Shown here piece after piece: positions 24,705 through 34,727 of a DNA stretch of 64,000 nt. The position numbers and the translations under genes were made by a program. The notes under the pieces were generated by a model. It saw only the letters and a program-made list of their open reading frames with translations. It did no database searches and was not told the origin of the DNA. Every line of letters begins with the position of its first letter. The stretch's first letter is position 1. The stretch lies in contig CM049312.1 of NCBI GenBank assembly GCA_026874595.1, positions 70,342,929 through 70,406,928 of the forward strand, in the 5' to 3' direction. This stretch comes from Sipunculus nudus. Its lineage: Eukaryota; Annelida; Sipuncula; Golfingiida; Sipunculidae.

Positions 24705-25737
24705 AACAAGAGGCCCATGGGCGCTCAGCTGAATCTGACTGGGTGCTCGTTTCTTTTATCAATGTTATATATTGTTTGTGAGAATATCCAGTGGCTAATG
24801 TTACTATGTTGAGAAATGGACGGAAAATAAAAATCTCAGGTTTCAAAGGAGACTGACTGCTCAAAATTATGCTTTTGATCAGTAGCTTGCAGAATATAGG
24901 CCATGACCTAATTTTTAATTTAAAAGAAAATTTGCCTAGGTTCTAGGCCTAATGCATACAATTTGTAGTAAGATTCTAGGGCTTAAGGATACAATGTGTG
25001 CCCCGTCTGACTGTCTGGGTATTCAATATCATGTTTTCGGTCCATAGGTTGCCAAATATAGGTCAGAGAGACCTAATTTAATGTTTCCAAGAACATTTGT
25101 CTAGGACCTCATAGAATCTTATGTTAGAAGATTCTAGGCTTAATGGATACAATTTGTGCACCGTCTGACTGTCTCGGTGCTTATATGACATCTTTTCCTA
25201 ATGGTCGCAAATTAAAGGTCACGGTAACTAAATGTCAGGTTTCCAAGGATATTTGCCTAGGACGTCTCAGAAAGCTATATTAGAAATTGGATACAATTTG
25301 TGCCCCGTGTGACTCTCTGGATGCTCAAAATCCTTTTTTGGCCTGTAGGTCGAAAAATGTAAGTCACCGTAAACTAATTTTAGGTTTCCAAGGAGATTTG
25401 CCTAATGTTGCGTTAGAAAACTCTAGAAAATTTGCCCTGGACCTCCCTTAGTGTTACGGTAGAGGATTCTAGGGCTAATAGACACAGTCCGTGCCCCGTC
25501 TGAATATCTGGGTGCTCAAACTCTTGTTTTCAGCCTGTAGGTCACAAAATATAGGTTACCATGACCTAATTTCAGGTATCAAGGATATTTGCCAAGGACA
25601 TCCCTTGAGGTACAGGTAGAAGTTTGTGGTCTAACGGTTACGATTTGTGTCCTGTTAACGGTCGGACAACCGGACGGCACGACGGACAAAGGGTGATCGC
25701 TAAATCTCAAATGACTTACAGTCAGCTGAGCTAAAAA
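24705..25737 (+). mobile_element. AACAAGAGGCCCATGGGC Helitron-like element, complete, 1.03 kb
   Basis: The 5' end, AACAAGAGGCCCATGGGC, contains the perfect palindrome GCCCATGGGC (24,713-24,722). It is followed by GCTCAGCTGA at 24,723, whose exact inverse TCAGCTGAGC lies at 25,722-25,731, just before the terminal 'taaaaat'. The core is a tandem array of units of roughly 145-190 bp. These are marked by 'gtgccccgtctga' or variants at about 25,000, 25,156, 25,300 and 25,491. GAC-rich low complexity precedes the 3' end. The architecture matches bivalve pearl/HINE-type elements. No enzyme is encoded. Confidence 0.75.
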
Positions 25738-26022
25738 TCATATGTATCTTGAAATTCGTCAACCATAATGACACCATTCTCAACAAATCATTTAAATTGT
25801 ACAATCAACAAAAAAAAAACCATGTAATTATGTTTCTTTGTTGTTTGTTTTTTTACAATAAGTACAACTTTCCTAATCTAATATTTCCGCCTTCACCAAA
25901 AAAGAGTCTAACAGGTTATATCCCATTTTAATATTACCCGTATGAAAATCTTTATGACATTTACTACATAATAGTATTACAGTGGCCTTACTCCTAGAAG
26001 TACGAGATGAACTATTATACGG
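25738..26022. other. No feature recognised
   Basis: Short AT-rich spacer between two elements. Nothing identified. Confidence 0.4.
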
Positions 26023-26545
26023 GTAGTCGACAAGCGACTACGTGTATCCGCCGAAATCAGATTGAGACGGGTGAAGTTGGGCATGGAATGAGTGGCAAGG
26101 GGAAATAGAGTGAGGTGTGTTGCATATTAGCATGGATGTCTGCAGCCGAAATGTGTACGTAGGTTGCGCCACCTACCACAAAATCCAGAAAGCTGTCCAA
26201 GTTTTATACATATGCAAACTTTTAGGCAGATAAGTCAAACCACTACATGCATATGAGTGATTTTATCCCACAGCAGACAAACAGGACTTGTGCAGAAATG
26301 GTGGGAGGTGGCGCCACCAATTTTGTGCATGATTAAGAGCTATGTGAAATCTACACACATGCAAAATTTCAGGGGGATATGTCCGACCAGTCCTGAGATA
26401 TAAACCTGAATGTCTGCAGCGTTAACTTAAATGTAGGTGGCGCCACCTGCCAACAAATCGAGAAAGCTATCCAAGATGTATTTTAGGCAGATAGGCAGAT
26501 AAGTCAAACCACTACTGAGATATGAGTGATTTTAGCCCACGGCAG
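26023..26545 (+). mobile_element. GGTGGCGCCACC-array element, copy 3, cut by LINE sequence
   Basis: Starts with the hairpin GTAGTCG-acaag-CGACTAC (26,023-26,041). Palindromes at 26,307 and 26,436 (129 bp apart) and a degenerate one near 26,161. The array breaks at about 26,545, and LINE-derived sequence follows. 26,075-26,470 is nearly identical to 28,570-28,970. Confidence 0.75.
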
Positions 26546-26972
26546 GAGTTGTGTACACTCTTGTTTTGAAAAGGTACTAGTACAGGTGTACTTTTCTTCA
26601 TAAAATCTTTTCAGTTCTATCATAATTTTACGCTGATCTGTTATATCTTTCCATTACACTATAAATTTCTTATGGTTGTTTTGCTTTTATTTTTTCTTTC
26701 CAAATTCATAAAGTACTTTGAATTACGCTCCCCTTCCTCCAACCATTATGGAGTCATCGACTATTTTCTCATAATGCTTATCTATTTGTCGAGATATTTG
26801 ATCGATCTCCGTTTGATTATTACTGTTATGCAAGTTGAATTTTACATCCTTCAAACTTTTCTCTAGGTTTTTCAGTATAAGCTTTTCACGTCTACATTTT
26901 CTTTTAGAATATGAGTATTCTCTAATTTTAAACTTTAGATATTCCCACCATTTTGTTTCCCTATCTTTATTT

Positions 26973-27526
26973 TCATAATGCTCCTTCCACTTTTTTTATG
27001 TTTTCTCGCATTGATGACACAAAAACTGGATCTTCCAGGAGGGAATAATTAAATTTCCAGAAGGACGGGCCATGTGTACAACAACTTGGTGATTTGAAGT
27101 CACATTTCACTGCCGAGTGACCTGTTAAAATTGCTGGAATTATATAAAACTGTATGACCTGATTATTCAAATTACTGGAGATTAGAACATAATCAAGCCT
27201 TCAATTTATAGTATGTTTTTTTACTACTCCAAGTGAAATTCTAATAAGAGGGATTCCTTAATCTCCATATATCAATTAATCCATATGTTTGTATGAAGCC
27301 TTGAACACTCTCAATGGACTTCAACTTTGGCTGGTAATTCCCACCCTGCGTATCAATTTTTATCAAAACGTAAATTAAAATCACCACACCAGATTATATT
27401 AGTATGTGGCTCCAACTCAGAAAGCTTTAGCTTTTCGGTCATTTCATGAAAATAGCGTCCTTGTTCAGTTTCGGTGTTTGAAGCGTAAGTATTGATAAAC
27501 CAAAAAGATTGTCCTTGAACATTTGC

Positions 27527-27571
<45 letters not shown>

Positions 27572-27580
27572 CATACACAT
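26973..27580 (-). pseudogene. LINE apurinic-type endonuclease fragment
   Basis: The fragment at 27,580-27,353 contains 'FWFINTYASNTETEQG' and 'IIWCGDFNLRFDKN'. The latter is the GDFN metal/substrate motif of the APE-type endonuclease that nicks target DNA in L1-like retrotransposition. After a frame change, 27,170-26,973 holds 'TGHSAVKCDF' and 'GPSFWKFNYSLL', the end of the domain and the conserved linker. The catalytic Ser-Asp-His triplet reads Thr-Gly-His here, so the catalytic aspartate is lost. The element is therefore dead by substitution as well as by frameshift. Confidence 0.75.
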
Positions 27581-27739
27581 ATACGCTCACACATATTCAC
27601 ATATAAATATACATATCTATAAAAACACAAATACACTCATATATTTGGGTGCATATCACATGCAATTTCAATATTTTGATGTGGTAGAAGCAACTGGAGT
27701 GGATGACAGCTGCGGACCACCACCGACAGTTTCACAGTA

Positions 27740-28510
27740 ACTATTGGGGGGATTTCGGATAAGTTGCTCGCACCATGCTTGCAGTTATCTGGTGCTCTCA
27801 AAGCGATTTGTCTTCCCTGCCCGATCTCTTACAAACACAACACCGTCTATGGTCCAGCAATCGTTAATCAGATTGTCCCCTTTCATTTGTAAAGCGGCCA
27901 AGCATGGCCAAACGTGTTCGCGTTAAATCCTCATTTACACAAACACCTTTTGCTCTCTCACCTGCTAGTTTAAGTTTGGATTTATTTTTCAGTACTGATT
28001 CCTGTCTTGTGTGACAAGAATTTAACAAGGATTTGTCTAGACTTTATTTGCGGCTCTGGACGTCTAACTCTGTGAGAACGTTCAATATCATGTTCGCTCA
28101 TGTTAAGTCCCATTAAATCATTAGCCATTTTCACTACCACACTGTCTGTATTTTCTCCTCTCTGTTCTAGCCATGTATTTATTATGCGAACTGAGTTCCT
28201 TCTAGAATATTGTTGTTGTGTATCCAGCTCTTCTTTCATGTCAGAAACAGTGTCTTCCAATTGAACAACCCGCTCATTGAGTTCATTAATTTTCTGCTCG
28301 TAAACTTTTTTGTTGTTGTTGTTGTACTGAAGCATCGATGATACTTTTTAAAACACTTTGTACTGACTCGGTAGTTAATGCCTTCGTAAAAAAAACAATG
28401 TAAATTTGTCCGAGTCGTCAATGAGGGGGCATTATCATCTCTGAAGTCCAGGCTGGCCAGTGGATAGTCATCAGAAGAGTCGCAGGTCGATCTATTCATA
28501 TTGTTACGTT
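27740..28510 (-). pseudogene. LINE ORF1-like RNA-binding protein, frameshifted
   Basis: ORF1 of L1/Tx1-type LINEs makes a coiled-coil, RRM-bearing RNA chaperone that coats the element's transcript. The longest intact piece is 28,335-27,982 (117 aa). It has a heptad-like stretch (about aa 10-45, 'INELNERVVQLEDTVSDMKE'), then 'QQYSRRNSVRI' at the start of the RRM-like region and 'DIERSHRVRRPEP', both typical ORF1 signatures. Upstream in other frames is an N-terminus (about 28,510, 'NRSTCDSSDDYPLASLD', then 'TTESVQSVLKSIIDA'). Downstream, also frameshifted, are 'NEDLTRTRLAMLGRF' and 'CWTIDGVVFVRDRAGK', the usual ORF1 C-terminal motifs. At least two frameshifts make it non-functional. Confidence 0.75.
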
Positions 28511-28569
28511 TTGTGTTTTGGCATTTAATGGATAATTTTTCTGAAGAGTCAATAAGTCCCCTTTTAACG

Positions 28570-29977
28570 GGTGAAGTTGGGCATGGAATGAGTGGCAAGG
28601 GGAAATAGAGTGAGGTGTGTTGCATGTTAGCACGGATGTCTGCAGCCGAATGGGTACGTAGGTTGCGCCACCTACCACAAAATCAAAAAAAAAAAAAACT
28701 GTCCAAGTTTTATACATAAGCAAAATTTTGGGCAGATAAGTCAAACCACTACATGCATATGAGTGATTTTATCCCACAGCAGACAAACAGGACTTGAGCA
28801 GAAATGGTGGCAGGTGGCGCCACCAATTTTGTGCATGATTAAGAGATATGTGAGATCTATACACATGCAAAATTTCAGGGGGATATGTCCAACCAGTCCT
28901 GAGATATAAGCCTGGATGTCTGCAGCGTTAACATAAACGTAGGTGGCGCCACCTGCCGAAAAAAAAATCGAGAAAGCAATACAAGATGTATAAACACGCA
29001 ACATTTGAGGCAGATAAGTCAAACTACTACTGAGATATGAGTGATTTTAGCCCACGGGAGACAAACAGACGGACGCTTTGCAAAAATGGTTGCAGGTGGT
29101 CCCTCCTGTTTGTGTATAATAAAGAGCTATGTGAGATCTATACACATGCAAAATTTTGGTCCAATCGGTCAAACGGTTCCCGAGATATGAGCTTGGATGT
29201 CTGCAAGGTAAACTAGAATGTAGGTCGCGGCACCTGTCATAAAATCAAGAAAGCGGTCCAGGATGTAACACGCAAAATTTTAGGCAGATATGTCAATTCA
29301 TCGCCGAGATATGAGTGATTTTATCCCACGGCAGACAAACAGACGGACGCTGTGCAAAAATGATTGCAGGTGGCGCCACCATTTTGCATATGATAAAGAG
29401 CTATGTGACATCTATACACATGCAAATTTTGAGGAAGATACGTCAAACCAGTCCGGATATATAAGCATGGATGTCTGCAGCGTGAACGTGAAAATAGGTG
29501 GCGCCACCTGTCATAAAATCAAGAAAGCTATCCAGGAGGTATACGCATGCCTAATATCAGGTCAATTAGTCAAACCACTGCAGAGTTATGAGTGATTTTA
29601 ACCCAATGCAGACGAACAGATGGACATTGTGCAAACATGATTGCAGGTGGCGCCAACTTTTTTTGTGTGTATGTTATACAGCTCTCTAAGGACTACATTT
29701 GTACATTTTTTTTCCTGATCGGTCAAACGGTTCCCGAGATATATGTGTTTATGTGTGGAAACAGACGCACAAATGGACGCTGGGCAGACAGGAAAGGTCA
29801 GAGGTCAACGCGAATTGGTTAGACACCAGTTCACATGTGACCCGATAATTGCTTTAAGTTTTGGAAAAATCAGTCCAGTAGTCTCATAGGAGTTCTCCGG
29901 AAACAAATGCGGCGGCGGAACCCAGTCAAAAACATAGTATCAGCAAAACTTCGTTTTGGCTTCGTTTTGGCGGATAC
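28570..29977 (+). mobile_element. GGTGGCGCCACC-array element, copy 4, 5' truncated
   Basis: Begins inside the element at 'acgggtgaagttgggc', lacking the hairpin head. Perfect palindromes at 28,813, 28,942, 29,369 and 29,497 and degenerate ones at about 29,095, 29,223 and 29,646 give the repeating 129/149-type spacing over seven half-units. The 3' end is a degraded hairpin (GTATC...GATAC) at 29,937-29,977. Confidence 0.75.
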
Positions 29978-31195
29978 AAATATATTATTCTTTGCTACAT
30001 TTGAAGATATATATGCTTTTTTGGCATACCAATATAAATATGAATTTGTCAACTTGAACCGCCGTATTCCACATGTATACGACCGGGTCCTCTTTCTTAC
30101 ATGGAGCTGGTCAGGAATCAAGTACGACTAACCAAATAACAATTTAATAGTAGGCCTATAATATATACATTCAAGTGAACCCACAGAATGTATAATGCAA
30201 TAAAGAGAAGAAAATATAGCAATCTCTCTCGGTCAATAAAAGATGAAGGAGATAAAAGCATTTTCTAATATGTTTCGAAGTCAATTTTCTTGAAATTATG
30301 TTTTTTTTTCAATTTATAACGATGTTGAAAAAGGAGAACGGTGTCGAAATACACTAAATGTAATCATTGGCAAACTTATTACTTAAAGCATGCAGACTTC
30401 TGTTATAACATTTCAAATTTAATATCTAAAAATACATCACAATTATCCATATAAAAAACGATGAAATTCTAAATGGCAAAATCCTGTCATCTTCTTTGTT
30501 TAATCACCATTTATCGATACATTGATAACCGTTAACACTGAAGAGTAACGGTGCTGATATATAATGGTGTTAAATTAATTACTCCTTCAACCTTTCTAGA
30601 ACTCAGTATATTTATGTCTTGATAGTGTGAGCTATATTTCAAAACTATGAAAAACATTCCTACTTTCATCAATGGAGAAACAGAAATACCGGTTTAGAAA
30701 AGCAATAAATTTACGGACATTAAACCTTCTGTTTTCAAAGGGCCTTATATCAACTACAATAGATCAGTTTCAGCCACGTTGGAAAAAAATATCCATATTT
30801 GAAAACCATATCGCGATACGCAATATCTCTGTGGCACACTATCCCTTCTTATTTTAATGCAACATTACCTTATTTTGGTGGTTCCGGTCCCTAAACAAAC
30901 AAGAGTACACTTCACGTGAGAATCTCCACTAAAGCCATCCATTTTGTTGTAATCTACTTAATTTCAAACGTTGATGCTTTTTCATTCTGTACTGATATAC
31001 AGGCCAGCCGAAGGGGAATGAAAGAAACAAAGAGTAAGTGATACTAATAAAAAGCGGCCTCTGAAATACAGAGTTAAAAAGCCAGTAAAATTAGCGTCAA
31101 TTCCCCATTTTATTTATCACAGACATAATAAATATGGGATTCATCCAACAATTGTGTACGTCGTTTAAAATTTTGATAACTATCGAATTAGTATA
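29978..31195. other. No feature recognised
   Basis: AT-rich sequence without repeat matches that I can see. Short open frames here carry no recognisable domain. This is one of the few apparently single-copy stretches. Confidence 0.45.
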
Positions 31196-32665
31196 TTCTA
31201 TGGCTAAAATCATAGAATGTATATGTCAAGGCCCAGTTCACGACCTGGACAGATCTAAGATCTGTCCAGCCCAAATTGCGATCGCAGTTCAGGCCGGCCC
31301 AAACTGTGATCGCAATCCAGGCTGGCCAGATCTTAGATCCGTCCAGCCTAGATTGCGATCGCAGTTTAGTCCGGCCCAGATTGTGATCCGGTCTTTCTTG
31401 CTTCAGGATCGCAATCTGGCTGGACAGATCTTAGATCTGTCCAGCCGAGATTGCGATCCTAAACTTGACCAGCCCTTATTGCGATCCATGCTTTTACTAT
31501 CACAGGAGTGAAACATCGGATGTTTTACCAACTAATTTGGTATTGCATGGTACCATTTCCCCATAATAAATACAATTATAATACAAATAGGTACATGCAA
31601 AAAAAGCTGCTTCTTGAAAATGTAAAAAAAAAAATTGAAACGACTAGGCTGTTTCAAAAATGCAAAACCCATGTAAGTCATCAATCCCAAGTAATTATTA
31701 TGAACTTAACCTTGAGGCTATCATCTAAATATTATACTTTCAGCCATCATGTATCTTTAAAAATATAAATATATTTTTATAAACCTTAATAGAATGTATT
31801 ATATATTTGTTACCAGTAGCTGTTCTGTTTGACTCATTATAGGATTTGGTCTGATTAATTAGTTACCTATTCATGGTGCCTGGAATCCTGTGATCTTTCC
31901 ATGTGCTTGAAAAACTGACTGATTGATACCTTGTTTACTGTTGTTGTTTGTTCAAACAGCTTAATAAACATTATGCTATATAAATTATTGAGTTTTCCTT
32001 TTTTTTCATAGTAAATTTTAAACATGAATGTTTTAGTAAGCATTGATTAAGTTAGTGATGTATTCAGGGAGTGCAGTAAAATGTACTTTAATTTTAAAGT
32101 TTTAAATGACTTGGCTTACTTTTTGCAGGTACTTAGATGGACTTTTGTTGTGTACTGTGATAGATTGACATTGCTTTACATACAAGTGTGCTATTGAAGT
32201 TGCTTTTTTAAATGTTTTTTATGTAACACAGTTTTATAAGTATGATCAAATGAATTTGATTTAAAATTACTTAACTTTTTTATGAATATGTATTTATTAT
32301 GGGGAAATGGATCCATGCAATACTAAATGAATTGGTAAAACATCTGATGTTCAACTCCTACATGTGATAGTAAAAGCATGAATCGCAATATGGACTGGTC
32401 AAGTTTAGGATCGCATTCTGGGCTGGACAGATCTAAGATCTGTCCAGCCAGATTGCGATCCTGAAGCAAGAAAGTCAGGATCGCAATCTGGGCCGGACTA
32501 AACTGTGATCGCAATCTAGGCTGGACGGATCTAAGATTTGGCCAGTCTGGATTGCGATCGCAGTTTGGGCCGGTTTGAACTGCGATCGCAATTTGGGCTG
32601 GACAGATCTAAGATCTGTCCAGATCGCAATCTGGGCCTTGACATATACATTCCATGGCCAAACCA
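31196..32665. mobile_element. Foldback element with ~385-bp inverted arms
   Basis: About 31,196-31,585 and the reverse complement of about 32,275-32,665 match closely (roughly nine in ten positions by eye) around a 690-bp AT-rich centre. Each arm carries two perfect 25-bp odd palindromes with half-site CTGGACAGATCT (31,245, 31,420, 32,423 and 32,598). Each also carries several 'attgcgatcgcagttt' words. GATC is strikingly frequent. No protein is encoded. The structure is that of a non-autonomous foldback DNA transposon or an inverted duplication. Confidence 0.8.
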
Positions 32666-33312
32666 TGGAATGTAAACATTCTATAGATTATCTATAAATG
32701 TAGACATTCTATGTTGAGAAAAAAATATGGAGACAGACATGTTTAACAAAACAATTTTATTAATATACCATATTTACATTTTGTAGATACAGTGTACAAA
32801 TATTCCCTTATATCAATACTCTTAAGAAAATATATTAAGACATGTTTATTAAAATATATTAATTCACACACCTTATTTTCATGCTGTTGATGCAATGTTG
32901 AACTATAACCTGATATTAATACTCTTTTTAAGAAAATATTGAGATAAACTTGTTTAATAAAATATATATACTGTTATTCGCATTTAATATTTACAGTATG
33001 ACGATTGGAGATAAATTAACAACATGTCTTTATGTTTAAATAAACAACAAGTCTTGTAAGTAAACATTAGTCACTTGTGTACAGCCTGTGAGTAGAGTAA
33101 AACAATATTTCAGCATAGAATGCTTTAAGGTTTTCGATGTGCACTACTAGCTATTCGTTACATAACACTGTGTCTGGGGGAACCAGATCGAGTATTAAGG
33201 AGTGCCCTTCTATATCCAATGGCTTGAGTCATTGAATGTACACAGCATTTATGGATTAAACAATGGACTGTGCACATTCTATAACAAAGGCCCATAGAAT
33301 ATATACATTATA
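32640..33312. repeat. Second copy of the palindrome-cluster repeat
   Basis: Palindromic 'catagaatgtatacattctatg'-type words at about 32,645-32,715 and 33,205-33,312 enclose a body matching about 24,150-24,420 ('tatcaatactctt', 'gtttaataaaa', 'gtaaaacaatat'). The foldback element's right arm abuts the left palindromes. Confidence 0.6.
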
Positions 33313-33984
33313 TGCTTGGAATCTCGATACATATCGATCCAAAATCCGGACGCATACATGGCGCTCATCCCCCAGCATGAAGGTAATGGGCATTTCAACA
33401 TGATGTGACACATTCAATTTCTGGACATTTGCACAAGAAAAGCACAAATGGTCCCATTCTTGTTCCAAATGGACTTTTAGAGGAGAAAAGTAATATATAA
33501 CGGAATTCTTTTAGAAAAATAGATGAAAAAGTGTTCCTGAAAAAAGTGAAAAAAAGTTATTGGCGTCATTTCCATGAAATCCTCAAAAAATGAGCGACTC
33601 TTTCAAAAAGTGTAATTTAGAACCCCTGATCATGGACAAAATTCTTCGCTAAGCCACCTGACTAAACATATATATCTTATGCACAAATTGAGGTACAGTT
33701 CATACAGTTAAAATTTCACAATGGTCCTGCAAAGTATGATGAACTTCCTGGGCCGATTTTCTTCCAATTTTGCATGTTAACCGTGTGATATGTTGGGAGA
33801 ATAAACCTTTGACTTGAATGTTTATTTTGCAGCCCTGTTTTGCACTTACACATTTTCTTAAATACACAGGCACATTATGCATTGCTTGTAGAAAATACAT
33901 ATACCAGGATCGATCAAGATATCAAGTTCAATGTTTCTCGGACTAACGTTATAGATCTGTGTCAGGTGAACAGATGGAGGCCAA
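33313..33984. other. No feature recognised
   Basis: No domain or repeat identified. Lies immediately 3' (minus-strand sense) of the decayed zinc fingers and could include the gene's old 3' UTR. Confidence 0.4.
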
Positions 33985-34315
33985 GAATTTGATGCGCATA
34001 CATGTTAAAGAGAATGTGTGTCTTGGGATGAAAGATTTACCACGATTCACATTTCAATGTTTTGTTTTCTCTAGTATGTGTTCTCTTGTGATTCTTCAGG
34101 TTACCATACAAAGGAACAGATTGACCAAACTATCCACAGTTAAAGTTTTTCCCCGGTATGTGTATAACTTTGTCGCTTGAGTTTACTATGTAATAGAAAG
34201 TTTTACCACACCACCATATTGGAATGTGTTTTTCTTCTCCAATATGTGTCCTGTGAGGCTGTGATGGGAATTCAAGCTACCTTGATGATAAAGATATTTA
34301 CCATACTGTCCACAT
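33985..34315 (-). pseudogene. Decayed C2H2 fingers downstream of the zinc-finger gene
   Basis: Translating the minus strand past the stop at 34,316 shows further finger remnants. 'FKCGQYGKYLYHQGSL' has its second Cys changed to Tyr, 'CGKTFYY' and 'PLYGNLKNHKRTHTRENK' retain a helix and linker, and 'LKCESW' is followed by an in-frame stop. Stops and frame changes separate them. The finger array was once longer by about four units and has decayed at its C-terminal end. Confidence 0.7.
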
Positions 34316-34727
34316 TTAAATGTTTTTTTCCGCAGTATGTGTTCTCATGTGAATTTTCAAGTTACCCTGTAGACTGAAAGATTTACAACACTGTCCACAT
34401 TCAAACGGTTTTTCTCCAGTATGTGTTATGGTGTGATTCTTTAGGGTACCTTGCGCAGAGAAAGATTTACCACACTGTCCACATATAAATGGTTTTTCTC
34501 CAGTCTGTGTTCTTAAGTGAGCCTTAAGAGTACTCTGTCTAGAGAAAGATTTACCACAATCAGGACATTTAAATGGCCTTTCTCCAGTATGTGTCTTGAT
34601 ATGAGTCTTTAGGTTACTAAACTGATAGAAAACTTTACCACACTGTCCACATTTAAACGGTTTTTCTCCTGTATGTGTTCTGCTGTGTCTCTTTAGGAGA
34701 TAGTGAAAAGCGAAAGATTTATTACAC
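34316..34727 (-). pseudogene. C2H2 zinc-finger array, frameshifted continuation
   Basis: This continues the finger array of the gene at 34,722-36,257 in another frame. It encodes five finger units: '[19 protein letters not shown]' (the frameshifted one), '[19 protein letters not shown]', 'FKCPDCGKSFSRQSTLKAH' (last zinc-binding His is Gln), '[19 protein letters not shown]' and 'FECGQCCKSFSLQGNLKIH'. The junction at about 34,725-34,730 has lost two bases of the usual GGA-CAG-TGT stretch. The frame ends at 34,316 because an A run (complement of 34,323-34,329) has gained one base in a linker. Without those changes the frame would run on. Whether this is a sequencing error or a true mutation cannot be told here. 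Confidence 0.75.

Larger units (their letters stand above)
26560..28565 (-). mobile_element. LINE-1/Tx1-type retrotransposon, 5' half only
   Basis: Reading the minus strand, ORF1 remains (about 28,510-27,740) are followed by endonuclease remains (27,580-26,973). An N-terminal part of the ORF2 linker/RT region continues to roughly 26,570. The order is correct for an L1-like LINE, but the reverse transcriptase core and 3' end are missing. That is the reverse of the usual 5' truncation. An (AT)n tract at about 27,530-27,565 interrupts the ORF1-ORF2 junction. Confidence 0.75.

Noticed and set aside
31134-31511. 125-codon frame in the foldback left arm
   Set aside because: Its repeated peptides mirror the palindromic DNA words, and the opposite arm gives similar frames by symmetry.
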